A stretch of DNA of 64,000 nucleotides from Pseudomonadota bacterium. GTDB lineage: Bacteria; Pseudomonadota; Gammaproteobacteria; Burkholderiales; Rhodocyclaceae. The first letter of the stretch is position 1, and each line of letters starts with the position of its first letter. A program made the position numbers and the translations under genes. Location: positions 62,001 to 126,000 of the forward strand of contig JAGTRU010000003.1 of NCBI GenBank assembly GCA_018261905.1. The letters are read 5' to 3'. This document shows, piece after piece, positions 37,257-45,896 of this stretch. The notes beneath the pieces are model-generated. The model worked only from the letters and a program-made list of their open reading frames with translations. It did no database searches and had not been told where the DNA came from.

Positions 37257-39353
37257 TCAGAACTGGAAACGGCTGGCGAGCAGGAAGTTGCGGCCTTCCT
37301 GCGGATAACCGTCCACCAACTGGTAGTTCTGATCCGTGAGGTTGCGACCAGTGAGGGAGATATCCCAATCGCGCCGGATCTTGTATTCCACCTTCAAGTT
37401 GAGCAGGTTGTAGGCGCCGGTCTGGACATAGCCGTAGTTGACATTCTTGGTGCTAAGCGCGGAACTCGACCAGCGGGAACTGGCATATTCCAGGCTCGGA
37501 ATCACACTCAGCGGTTCGACGGGGCGCCACTTGGCATAGAGGAATCCTTTGTTCTGCGGTGTTGTGGTCAGGCGCGCGGTGGCGTCGTTCGGGTTGTTGA
37601 GTTGGGTATCGATATAGGAATAATTGCCGCCGACTTCCAGGCTGTCGGAAAATCTGGCCGTCAGGCCGAGCTCGATGCCCTGGTAAGTCGCCGTACCAAC
37701 GTTCTGGCTTTGCGACTGTCCGCTATAGATTCCCGTCAAGTTCACCGACTGGATCGCATCCTTGACATGGCTATGGAAGAGCGCTGCTTCGCCGCGCAGG
37801 CCGGGCATCAGCATGTCAGCCACTCCGACTTCGAGGTTCATGGCGCGCTCCGGCTTGAGCCTGGGATTCGAGATCGCGCCGCCAAACTTGGAACTGAAGC
37901 GCTCGAACATGGTGGGGAAACGCGTGCGATCCGAGGCCGACAAATGTAGCTTGCCAGTATCGCTGTAGCTATAGACCGCCGCCGTCTGGTAATTGGTGGC
38001 ATAGCTGTTGGCAAGCTGGTAATCGAACAACACTGCCGCGGAGGTCGCGTTGGGCGCGGCAAAGTCCTGGGCCTCTCTGGAGAAACGCGCATCGCGGCTG
38101 ATGCCGGCGACGAGGTCGAGCCTCTGCGTAACGTGCCAGGTATCTTCGAGCGCCAGGGAGACAATATCCTCGATGGTCGTCTGCTTGGGTTCGGTGAAGT
38201 TGGCCGGCGTGGCGGGCAGGCTGGCCTTGGCAAGATATTGCCACTCGGTATGCTCGTCGCGCCGGTAATGCAGCACCGCTTTCAAGGTCTGCTGCGCGAA
38301 GTGATCAGTACCCAGTTCCACGCTGAGCCCCTGGGCGTGGTCGTCGTAGTAGCTGGTGAAATTCGTGGCACTCAAGCTGATGTTGGTATAGGCCTGCAAG
38401 GTGTTCTTGAAGGTGTTGTAGTAAGCCTTCGTCTTGATATAGGTCTTGTCGCCGAGTTGGGTATGCGAGAGCCAGTAGAGGCTCGACGTGTCCCAGGTCG
38501 GCCAGTCCCAGGTACTGATGGTGGAAGTTCCGGTCACGGAACCGATGCCATGTTTCTCGCCGCTCTGGCTAACGTAATTCAGGGAATACTCGTCGCTGCT
38601 GTTCGGCGTGAGACCCAGTTTCAGGTTGTAGCGGCTATCCTTCTTGCTGGTGTGATCGCGGTTGCCGCCGTCCTCCGCCACCGTTGGCTTGAAGTCATCG
38701 GACAGCCGCCAATGCTGCATGTCGCGTTCTTCGAGGCTCACCTGATAGTAAAAGGCCTGCTGCCGGCCGCCCACATTCGCATAGACGGTGTCGCCGTTGT
38801 ACTGACCGCCGCTGGCCAGGGCCGCCGAGACCCGCACTTCGCCCTCGAAGGGTTTCACCGGCTTGCGCGTGACCAGATTGATGGCGCCGCCCATGCCGTC
38901 CGGGCCGTTGAGCACGGAGACATAGCCCTTGGAGACCTGGATTTCGGACAGATCGGGCGTCAGGAAGCGGTCGAGGTCGATGCGGTTGTCGGCCGGCAGG
39001 TAGAGGCGGATGCCATCCATCAGCAAGGGCACCTGAAAACGATCGAAGCCGCGCACACTGATGACCGTCTCGTTGCGGCTACCCGCCCCCGCCGTGGTCG
39101 TCACCCCCGGAATCAGGTTGATCGCATCAGCCACCCCATCCTTGCTGAAATCCCACATCTGCTCGCGATCCATGGTCGCCGTGCCGACGGAACTGGCATC
39201 CTCGCGCTGGGCGGTGACCGCGATCTCGCCAAGAGTAAAAACATTGCTGCCGCCGGACTTGGCGACGGGTGTCCCCCCGTCGTCGGCATATGCGGGCAAG
39301 CTAAAGGCCGATGCCAGCAAAGCCGGCAACAGACGAAATCTGAAGCGATTCAT
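37257..39353 (-). CDS. TonB-dependent receptor 1
   Basis: 698-residue outer-membrane receptor: signal peptide (LLPALLASAFSLPAYA), TonB-box-like LGEIAVTA near residue 42, a plug domain (about 55-165, ISVRGFDRFQVPLLMDGIRL) and a 22-strand barrel ending in aromatic LLASRFQF. Such receptors import metal chelates, cobalamin or other scarce ligands with energy from TonB-ExbB-ExbD, and all three are encoded upstream. The ligand is unknown. The signal peptide is almost identical to that of receptor 2 although the barrels differ, and a remnant of exbD lies just upstream, so its 5' end was duplicated from the exbD/receptor 2 junction. Confidence 0.93.
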   Translation of the reverse strand: MNRFRFRLLPALLASAFSLPAYADDGGTPVAKSGGSNVFTLGEIAVTAQREDASSVGTATMDREQMWDFSKDGVADAINLIPGVTTTAGAGSRNETVISVRGFDRFQVPLLMDGIRLYLPADNRIDLDRFLTPDLSEIQVSKGYVSVLNGPDGMGGAINLVTRKPVKPFEGEVRVSAALASGGQYNGDTVYANVGGRQQAFYYQVSLEERDMQHWRLSDDFKPTVAEDGGNRDHTSKKDSRYNLKLGLTPNSSDEYSLNYVSQSGEKHGIGSVTGTSTISTWDWPTWDTSSLYWLSHTQLGDKTYIKTKAYYNTFKNTLQAYTNISLSATNFTSYYDDHAQGLSVELGTDHFAQQTLKAVLHYRRDEHTEWQYLAKASLPATPANFTEPKQTTIEDIVSLALEDTWHVTQRLDLVAGISRDARFSREAQDFAAPNATSAAVLFDYQLANSYATNYQTAAVYSYSDTGKLHLSASDRTRFPTMFERFSSKFGGAISNPRLKPERAMNLEVGVADMLMPGLRGEAALFHSHVKDAIQSVNLTGIYSGQSQSQNVGTATYQGIELGLTARFSDSLEVGGNYSYIDTQLNNPNDATARLTTTPQNKGFLYAKWRPVEPLSVIPSLEYASSRWSSSALSTKNVNYGYVQTGAYNLLNLKVEYKIRRDWDISLTGRNLTDQNYQLVDGYPQEGRNFLLASRFQF

Positions 39354-39415
39354 GAATGCTCTCCCTGAGCGTGGTTGAAATTCTGCTGTAGTAACGAAAC
39401 CGATGCGCCCGAGGC
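39354..39415 (-). pseudogene. Remnant of the exbD 3' end before receptor 1
   Basis: On the minus strand the 60 bp before the receptor 1 start read LGRIGFVTTAE, matching the end of exbD (LGLSRIGFVTTPE), and then the same leader (TCAACCACGCTCAGGGAG on the minus strand) found between exbD and receptor 2. In nucleotides, GTAACGAA.CCGATGCG and CTCCCTGAGCGTGGTTGA are shared with 43639-43690. This is a duplication scar. Confidence 0.75.
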
Positions 39416-39455
39416 ACGCACGCCAAGCCTCGATGCCGCGGCCGGAAAGTGGCGT

Positions 39456-40313
39456 CTAGTCGGCAACATGGCGGACCTCGATGCTCTTCAGCCAGCGGAC
39501 GTGGCGGCAGGAGAGGTTGGTGTCCTTGCTCGATATCAGGGCGACCCGACCCTCGTCGTCGGCGAGCGCCTTGCCGTCCCGCTCGAAAAACACAAGAACG
39601 CCGTCGCCGGTGGCCGAATCGAAAATATCGACCCACGAGAAGATCGCCAGTTGCCCGCTGACCGACTTGGCGACGATGATGATCTTCCTCAAGTCGCGGT
39701 CGGGCGAGACGATCACGGCCTTTTCGAGCAGCGTCCGCAACAGCACGCCCTTGAGGTGTTCCTTCTTGCCGGCCGTGGCCATGGGTTCCATGACGACGTC
39801 GATCTCGCGCAGGTCCTGGCGGGGAAACTTCCGCAGTTCGTCGACGCTCAGCTCGAAGCCGGTCTTGACGGTTCCCGACACGGAGAAACGATCGCTGACG
39901 TATTGCGCCAGCCCGGGCATTTCGCCCTTGGTGGCGAGAATCCAGCTAGCCAGGCCCAGGGCCTCGTCGGGAGTGACGTTGCGGCTCGGGAACATGAACG
40001 GCATGCTCGCCTTGCCCTCCTTCAGCCAGCCGGCCCCTTCGGGAGCCGTGCCTTTGACGATATGGCCGGCCAGCGTTTCCGCCGCGTTCTTCTGGCCGCC
40101 TCTCTTCTTTGCCACGTCCGCAAAGCGCGGCCCCACCGACATTTCCGTGACCCCGTGACAAGCAATGCAACCGCGCTTGATCACCATATCAAGCTCGTCG
40201 GCCGCGCCGGCGTATCCCGGAGCCCATAGCGCCAGGAAGGCGGCAAGGCCCGGAGCGCATGCCGCCCAGACAAAGGCGCCCGGCAACAATGACTGCGTTG
40301 ATGATTCCTGCAT
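39456..40313 (-). CDS. Cytochrome c / SUOX-fold fusion protein B
   Basis: 285 residues, the most divergent of the three paralogues, with a longer N-terminus and signal anchor (about 11-37). Haem motif CIACH at 49-53, likely Met107 ligand (MPFMFPS), then the same sulfite-oxidase-like beta domain (VSGTVKTGFELSVDELRKF, LKGVLLRTLLEKA, RHVRWLKSIEV). The molybdenum-ligand Cys position is Met (DVVMEPM). ATG 40313 has GAGGAA 7 bp upstream; a TTG at 40328 is the alternative. It follows paralogue C by 37 bp and precedes the exbD remnant and receptor 1. Confidence 0.8.
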   Translation of the reverse strand: MQESSTQSLLPGAFVWAACAPGLAAFLALWAPGYAGAADELDMVIKRGCIACHGVTEMSVGPRFADVAKKRGGQKNAAETLAGHIVKGTAPEGAGWLKEGKASMPFMFPSRNVTPDEALGLASWILATKGEMPGLAQYVSDRFSVSGTVKTGFELSVDELRKFPRQDLREIDVVMEPMATAGKKEHLKGVLLRTLLEKAVIVSPDRDLRKIIIVAKSVSGQLAIFSWVDIFDSATGDGVLVFFERDGKALADDEGRVALISSKDTNLSCRHVRWLKSIEVRHVAD

Positions 40314-40350
40314 CTGACTGTTCCTCAATAAAAGTGTCTGGAAGTGGTGG

Positions 40351-41187
40351 CTAGTCGGCGATGACGCGTACCTCGATACTCTTCAGCCACCGGACATGGC
40401 GACCGAGGAGATGGGTATCCCGGGTTGACATCAGGGCGAGCCGCCCCTCGTCGTCGGCTAGCGGTTGGCCGTCCTTCTCGAAATACACCAGCACGCCGTC
40501 GCCAATGGGGGAATTGAACAGCTCGCACCAGGAGAACGAGATCAGATGGCCGTCGCTCGATTTGACGACGATGGAGACCTTCCGCATGTCATTACCCGGC
40601 GAAAGCATCACCGCCTTGTTGAGCAGCGCCCCCAACGACACGCCCTTGAGCTTCTCCGTCGTGCCCACCACGGCAGGCGTTTGCGAAGCGACCGCGATTT
40701 CGCGCAGATCCTTGGCGGGAAATCGCCGCAGGTCGTCCACGCCCAGCTTGAGCGGGTGCTCGACGGAGCCGGATATGCTCAGATGCTCGGTGACGTAATG
40801 CGCCAGATCCGGAATTTCGCCTTTGGTGGCGAGAATCCAGTTGGCCAGACGAAGGGCATCCTTCGGCTTGACGCCGTTGTTGGCGGGCATGAACGGCAGG
40901 ACGGCCTTGCCCTCCTTCAGCCAGCCGCGCCCGTCGGGACCGGTGCCCTTGACGATGTACTCGGCGAGCGCCTCGGCGGCAATCTTCTGGTCGACGCTCT
41001 TCTTCGCCACCTCCACAAAGGACGGCCCGATCGCCGTCCCGGCGCCCCGGTGGCAAGCGAAACACCCGCTGACGACTGCTAGATCCATTCCGTCGGCCGC
41101 GCCGACCTGCCCCACCATCAACAAGGCCAGCGTGGCGACAAGGCAGCGAATCACGTTAGGCAGGGGGTTACGCAAATGCAAGTTCAT
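40351..41187 (-). CDS. Cytochrome c / SUOX-fold fusion protein C
   Basis: 278 residues, closest to paralogue A in sequence and in upstream leader (both start MNLHL and share CGATTGAAAGGA before the start). Signal peptide, haem motif CFACH (42-46), likely Met100 ligand (LPFMPAN), then the sulfite-oxidase-like domain (ISGSVEHPLKLGVDDLRRF, LKGVSLGALLNKA, RHVRWLKSIEV). The molybdenum-ligand Cys position is Ser (VASQTP). It lies between receptor 2 (163 bp upstream) and paralogue B on the same strand. Confidence 0.8.
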   Translation of the reverse strand: MNLHLRNPLPNVIRCLVATLALLMVGQVGAADGMDLAVVSGCFACHRGAGTAIGPSFVEVAKKSVDQKIAAEALAEYIVKGTGPDGRGWLKEGKAVLPFMPANNGVKPKDALRLANWILATKGEIPDLAHYVTEHLSISGSVEHPLKLGVDDLRRFPAKDLREIAVASQTPAVVGTTEKLKGVSLGALLNKAVMLSPGNDMRKVSIVVKSSDGHLISFSWCELFNSPIGDGVLVYFEKDGQPLADDEGRLALMSTRDTHLLGRHVRWLKSIEVRVIAD

Positions 41188-41244
41188 GGTTGCATCCTTT
41201 CAATCGATCAAATCACAGCATTGAATGGCCGCACCAGGGAGGCG

Positions 41245-41263
41245 GCCGGGGCGGCGCCCCGGC
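41245..41263 (-). other. Strong hairpin between receptor 2 and cytochrome C
   Basis: GCCGGGGC (41245-41252), loop GGC, GCCCCGGC (41256-41263), without a T tract. In the 163-bp gap of the presumed operon it could act as an mRNA-processing or attenuation element that sets receptor versus cytochrome levels. Confidence 0.45.
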
Positions 41264-41350
41264 GAGCGGACCGAGATGCCGAAATGCGCCCATGCCGCCA
41301 GGCGCCCAACGACGGGCGGCAGGAGGGCATGGTGCGCAACGGCTGGCGCA

Positions 41351-43633
41351 TCAGAAGGTCATCCCGAAGGTCAGGGCGACAGTGCGCGGCGCGCCGGGGT
41401 AGTACCAGGCGGAACTAGTGCCGCCATCGTCCGCAGTGGAAATCGACGAGATGTAGCGTTTGTTGAACAGATTGACGAGCGACAGGTCGATTTCATACTT
41501 GCCAAGCATTTCCGCCTTGCCGGAGTAGCGGATGGTGGCATCGACCACGACATAGGACGGGATCTTCTCGACGTTCGTGACATCGCCATAGCGCGAACCG
41601 ATCCACTTGACCAGCGGGACAAAGTCAAACGCGCCCCAGCGGATGTCGGCGCCGAACTTGGCCATCGCCCTCGGGGTATCGGGGATCTGCTTGCCCTTGG
41701 CGGCAACGACCACGTTGGTTGCGGTTCGAATGTCGTCATCGAACGTCGAACGGTTCCAGCTGAGCGAAGTGAATAGCTGCGTTGTCCGCATCGCCTGCCA
41801 ACTGGCCTCGACTTCCAGGCCATAGGCGGTCGCGTTGCCCGCGGGCTGCTTGAAGGCGACGTTGGCCACCGGGTCGAGGAAGGTCACCGCCTTGTTCTTG
41901 ATGCGGGAGTAAAAGACGGTGGGTACCAGGGAGAAATCGCCATGCTTCCAGCGCGCCCCGGTATCCACGGTGTCGACCAGTTCCAGTTTCTCGCGCTGCC
42001 ACAGCGCGTCGGCCGTCGCGATGCCGGCGGCCTGGAATTTGGTCATATTAGTAAAGAAAGTGCGGGCAATGTTGCCGCCGCCGAACCAATTCCGGTTGGC
42101 GGTGCGGCCGACGTTGGCATAGAGCGAGAGCTCAGGCGACAGCGCCACGCTGGCGCCGAGGTTGGGCAGCCAGGCGCGATCGGTGTGGTCGCCGACACTC
42201 GACGTGGGATCTTTGACCGCCTTGTCGATGATCTGGTCGTGCGCCACATCGGGCAACACCTGGTTGTAGCTATAGAAACTCGTCGACGGCTGATACCAGG
42301 TCAGGTACTTGATGCCCCCGGTGAAGCGCCAGGCGTCGGCCGTCGTTTCGAAGCGAGCATAAGGCGCGCTTGAGGAGAAGTCGCTGCCGTATTTGAGCAT
42401 GCCGTTCCAGCCACCGAATGTCAGGTTGCTGCTGGCGTCGAGGCGGTAAGTCTTGGCCGTGTAGGCCGGCCAGTTCATGCTCTCTCTCCACCAACCGACG
42501 GCGACCTCGCCGGCGGCAAACTTCCAGGCGTATTCGCCCATGACGCCGAGAATCGTCTTGTCGCTCAGCCAGTCGCTGACACCCGGCGTAGTGGCGTTAT
42601 TCCCGTTGAGTTTCGCCGAACCATCCCAGTTGTGGATCTTTTCCGTCGCGTAGTAGGGCTTCAGGCGTAGCGTGCCGTCGCCCAGCGGCAGGGACAGCAG
42701 GCTCCCCACCAGGGTATAGCTTTCCTTCACCCGGTTGTAGCCGTAGTAAAAGGCATCCTGGGCCGCCACCCCGGAGAGCGAAGTGTTGAAGTCAAAATCC
42801 CGGTACTTGCCAAGATCCTGGGTCTGGGCATAGCTCAATTGCCGGAAATTATTCCCTTCGTATTCGATGTGATTGGCAAACAGGCGCACGCTGCCGCCGT
42901 TGTCGAGCCGCTGTGCCACATCAAGGAAGAAGTTTTCCCGCTTGCCCGGCGCTTCGCCAGCCCCCCGCCACTTGTCCGCCGAGGTGTTGGAATATGACAG
43001 CGCAGCACGCGTGCCGCTGGCCAGTTCGCCGGAATCCGCGCGCAGGTAGGTGCGCCGAAAGTTGTCGCTGCCGATGCCCTGCTTGAACTGGAAGCTGCGT
43101 TCCGCCGCCAGCTCGCGCAGGGAAACGTCCACCGAGCCGGCGCTGGCGCCATAGCCATTGCCTAACTCGACCGGACTGGCGCCCTTGATCAGGCGCAGAC
43201 TGCCGAAATTCTCGGCATCGAACGCGGACTCGCGCGATCCGTAACGTGGTTCTCCGGTGAGCGGCATGCCCTCGATGGAAAGCGACAGATAGTTGGTGCT
43301 CTGACCCCGGATGCGCATGGCACTGCCGGGAGTCATCTTCGCCACGCCGTAGGCGTCGAGCGACTCCAGGCTGACACCCGCCGCCATGTCGAGCGCCTGG
43401 TAAATCGAGGTCTGCCCCGCGCGCACCGTGTTGGCGATCCCTTGCACGCCGATCAGCGTTTCCGTTCGGGTCGACTGCCTCGACGAATCGACGAACGGTG
43501 CGTCCTGCTCGCCGCGAACCTGCACGGTAGACAGCACGGGCTCGCCATTGCCGGCTGAGCTGTCGGCAGTGGCCGGCAAGGCAAAGGCCGAGGCCAGCAG
43601 CGCTGGCAGGACGCGAAGTTTGTGGTATTTCAT
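41351..43633 (-). CDS. TonB-dependent receptor 2
   Basis: 760-residue outer-membrane receptor: signal peptide (VLPALLASAFALPATA), TonB-box-like LSTVQVRG near residue 34, plug domain (about 60-170, RIRGQSTNYLSLSIEGMPLT) and a barrel ending TVALTFGMTF. The barrel differs clearly from receptor 1, so a different ligand or ligand form is likely. It starts 28 bp after exbD and is presumably co-expressed with the energiser genes. No Fur box was found near the operon. Confidence 0.93.
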   Translation of the reverse strand: MKYHKLRVLPALLASAFALPATADSSAGNGEPVLSTVQVRGEQDAPFVDSSRQSTRTETLIGVQGIANTVRAGQTSIYQALDMAAGVSLESLDAYGVAKMTPGSAMRIRGQSTNYLSLSIEGMPLTGEPRYGSRESAFDAENFGSLRLIKGASPVELGNGYGASAGSVDVSLRELAAERSFQFKQGIGSDNFRRTYLRADSGELASGTRAALSYSNTSADKWRGAGEAPGKRENFFLDVAQRLDNGGSVRLFANHIEYEGNNFRQLSYAQTQDLGKYRDFDFNTSLSGVAAQDAFYYGYNRVKESYTLVGSLLSLPLGDGTLRLKPYYATEKIHNWDGSAKLNGNNATTPGVSDWLSDKTILGVMGEYAWKFAAGEVAVGWWRESMNWPAYTAKTYRLDASSNLTFGGWNGMLKYGSDFSSSAPYARFETTADAWRFTGGIKYLTWYQPSTSFYSYNQVLPDVAHDQIIDKAVKDPTSSVGDHTDRAWLPNLGASVALSPELSLYANVGRTANRNWFGGGNIARTFFTNMTKFQAAGIATADALWQREKLELVDTVDTGARWKHGDFSLVPTVFYSRIKNKAVTFLDPVANVAFKQPAGNATAYGLEVEASWQAMRTTQLFTSLSWNRSTFDDDIRTATNVVVAAKGKQIPDTPRAMAKFGADIRWGAFDFVPLVKWIGSRYGDVTNVEKIPSYVVVDATIRYSGKAEMLGKYEIDLSLVNLFNKRYISSISTADDGGTSSAWYYPGAPRTVALTFGMTF

Positions 43634-43661
43634 GGTTGCACTCCCTGAGCGTGGTTGATAT

Positions 43662-44066
43662 TTATTCGGGTGTGGTAACGAAGCCGATGCGGCTCAGCCC
43701 CAGGCGCGAGGCCAGGGCCATGGCCTGGGCGACGCGCTCGTAGGGGGTCTGCCGGTCGGCGTGGATGCGCAATTCGGGAACCGGCGTCTGCCGGGCGGCG
43801 TCCCGCATGCGCTGTTCGAGCCGGTCGCGCGCCACGGGCGCGCCGTTCCAGAAGAGCTCACCGTTGTCGCGGATCGCTAGCTGGACGGGCGCCCGGGGCG
43901 AAACGGCGTCGGCGGAGGCTTGCGGCAGGTCAATTTTGACGGCGTGCGTGAGCAGCGGCGCGGTGACGATGAAGATCACCAGCAGGACGAGCATGACGTC
44001 GATCAGCGGCACCATGTTGATTTCCGCCAGATGATGATCGCAAACGGCGTGGTTGCGCCTGCCCAT
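43662..44066 (-). CDS. exbD: Biopolymer transport protein ExbD
   Basis: 134-residue inner-membrane subunit of the proton-driven TonB energiser. A single membrane helix (about 22-42) carries the essential aspartate in INMVPLIDVMLVLLVIFIV, followed by the periplasmic domain ending LSRIGFVTTPE. Its ATG overlaps the exbB stop (TGATG). A longer frame upstream lies within exbB and is not used. The last codons are duplicated before receptor 1. Confidence 0.93.
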   Translation of the reverse strand: MGRRNHAVCDHHLAEINMVPLIDVMLVLLVIFIVTAPLLTHAVKIDLPQASADAVSPRAPVQLAIRDNGELFWNGAPVARDRLEQRMRDAARQTPVPELRIHADRQTPYERVAQAMALASRLGLSRIGFVTTPE

Positions 44067-44806
44067 CAGCGGCTCCCGGCCGCGGCCAGGGTCGATGCGG
44101 CGGGCGACGCGGCGGTCTGGCCCTGGCCACCGGCATGCACGCCAGTGGCGAGGAAGGCCAGCATCTCGTGGGCGAAGCCTTCCAACTCGCCGGCCGCCCG
44201 GCGCGTCGTGCGCACGAAGGCGTTGTAGGCAAGCACGGCGGGAATGGCCACGGCGAGGCCGAAGGCCGTCATCACCAACGCCTCGCCGACCGGACCGGCC
44301 ACCTTGTCGAGCGTGCCCTGGCCGCTGACGCCGATGGCCACGAGCGCATGATAGATGCCCCAAACGGTCCCAAGCAGGCCGACAAAGGGGGCCGTGCTGC
44401 CAATAGCCGCCAGGGCGGCCAGACCGGCTTCGAGGCGTTCCCGTTCGCGCGCCACCGCCAGCGCCAGGCTGGCGGCAACGAAGTCGCCGACATCGCCGAG
44501 TTCGAGCAGCCGGCGCTCGCCGCGCCGCGCCCACCGGCCCAGGGCCTCAAGACCGGCGGCGGCGATGCGGGCGCCGGCCTCGGCGGGCGGCAGCACCTGG
44601 AAACCGCGCTCCAGGCCGCTCGGCCCGGCCTGCTGCCGGTAATAATCGATGAAGTCCGCCCTGCCTTGCGCCGCCATGCGCAATTGCACCAACTTCAGCA
44701 GGATCAGCGTCCATGACAGCATGGACATCAACACCAGCACTACCAGTACGAAGCGGCCGAGCAGGTCGGACTGGGCGAGAAAATGAGCGAAGCCGAAGTC
44801 TTCCAT
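44066..44806 (-). CDS. exbB: Biopolymer transport protein ExbB
   Basis: 246-residue MotA/TolQ/ExbB-type proton channel protein with three membrane segments (about 15-37, 125-147, 165-190). The core segment STAPFVGLLGTVWGIYHALVA near residue 135 (two parts here) is diagnostic. A GGAG site precedes the ATG at 44806, which is 2 bp after the tonB stop. With ExbD it converts the proton gradient into TonB motion. Confidence 0.94.
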   Translation of the reverse strand: MEDFGFAHFLAQSDLLGRFVLVVLVLMSMLSWTLILLKLVQLRMAAQGRADFIDYYRQQAGPSGLERGFQVLPPAEAGARIAAAGLEALGRWARRGERRLLELGDVGDFVAASLALAVARERERLEAGLAALAAIGSTAPFVGLLGTVWGIYHALVAIGVSGQGTLDKVAGPVGEALVMTAFGLAVAIPAVLAYNAFVRTTRRAAGELEGFAHEMLAFLATGVHAGGQGQTAASPAASTLAAAGSR

Positions 44807-44808
44807 GG

Positions 44809-45471
44809 CTATCTCCGTAAAGTGAATGAAATCGGGACGACAACCCAGGCGGCGACGGCGTTCTCACCCTGGCGCGCCGGCACGAACTTCCAGTGCTGTA
44901 CGGCTTCGAGCGCCGCCAGATCAAGCCGCTCGTAACCGCTGCCGGTATGCACGTGAACTTCCTGGGCGTCGCCGCGCGGCGACACGAAGACGCGCAGAAA
45001 AACCTTGCCCTGCTCGCCCCTCGCGCGCGAAACCGACGGATAGGCGGGGGCCGGATTCGACAGATAGTCGGCATCGAAACGCGGTGCAACACCGGCGGGT
45101 GGTTCGGCGTGGGAGCTGCCACTGGCGGCGGACGATGCCGCAGCCGGCGGCTCCGCTTCGCTGGCCCCTCCAGTCGAGACAGGCGCCACGGGGGCGGCGG
45201 CGGTGAGCGGCGCCGGCTCGCGCTGCGCCATCGGTAGTCGGTGCAGCATCATCGGCAACGGCCGCGGTTTGAAGGCAGGCTCGGGCATCGCCGGGGCCGG
45301 CATTTGCCCGCTCAACCACTTGACCGCCAAGACACCAGGGGTAACAAAATGCGGCTGGCTAAACGCACTCATCAGCAGCCCGAAGGCCACCGCGCCGTGC
45401 CCGACCAGCGCGGCGAACACGGCCACCCAGCGTAGCCGCGGGCTAATATCGAAGTCGCGTGCAAGCCGCAT
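44809..45471 (-). CDS. tonB: Energy transducer TonB
   Basis: 220 residues: an N-terminal membrane helix (about 14-36), a Pro/Ala-rich periplasm-spanning linker (45-135, PAPAMPEPAFKPRPLP) and the C-terminal TonB domain (about 140-220, PAPAYPSVSRARGEQGKV and HWKFVPARQG). The ATG at 45471 is favoured over the GTG at 45480. First gene of the leftward block, dedicated by position to the two receptors. Confidence 0.93.
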   Translation of the reverse strand: MRLARDFDISPRLRWVAVFAALVGHGAVAFGLLMSAFSQPHFVTPGVLAVKWLSGQMPAPAMPEPAFKPRPLPMMLHRLPMAQREPAPLTAAAPVAPVSTGGASEAEPPAAASSAASGSSHAEPPAGVAPRFDADYLSNPAPAYPSVSRARGEQGKVFLRVFVSPRGDAQEVHVHTGSGYERLDLAALEAVQHWKFVPARQGENAVAAWVVVPISFTLRR

Positions 45472-45602
45472 TGTTTGCACTCAAACACACCAACAGAAAC
45501 GCAAGCTCACGCTGCGGGCCGGCATTTGCCCGAGACCCCACCGAAGATCGCGGGCACCGCGATAAACAGAAGAGATCAACGCGATTACCGCAAAACCACC
45601 GG

Positions 45603-45896
45603 ATGACTTCCGAGATGCGCACCTTACCTGCGCATCAGTCAGTAGCGCTACCGCCATTGAGTAAGCGCGCCACGAAATGGCTGGCCGCCCATCTGGAGCA
45701 CATGGCGTACCCGGATACATTTCTAGCCCCTTATTTAAGATTAATGAGACGACAATTCGTCAACACCCGAATCGACGCCGAACAAGCGCCAAAGCTTTTA
45801 ACCCAAGCCATTAATACCATTGCATATACAGCGATATTTAAAAACTTTCTTTTAAATTTACGTGTTTACATGTTCGAAGTATTATTGTGTATATAG
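45603..45896 (+). CDS. Doubtful small ORF in the AT-rich upstream region
   Basis: 97 codons from ATG 45603. The first two thirds look protein-like and helical (KRATKWLAAHLEHMAYPDTF, APYLRLMRRQF), while the end is hydrophobic and AT-rich (NTIAYTAIFKNFLLNLRVYM). No family recognised and no convincing ribosome-binding site. Base composition falls sharply along it, unlike all neighbours, so it is either a foreign small gene, a decayed fragment or chance. Confidence 0.22.
   Translation: MTSEMRTLPAHQSVALPPLSKRATKWLAAHLEHMAYPDTFLAPYLRLMRRQFVNTRIDAEQAPKLLTQAINTIAYTAIFKNFLLNLRVYMFEVLLCI

Noticed and set aside
39354..39455. A separate promoter with a conserved operator before receptor 1
   Set aside because: The similarity to the region before receptor 2 is explained by the duplicated exbD end, not by a shared regulatory site.
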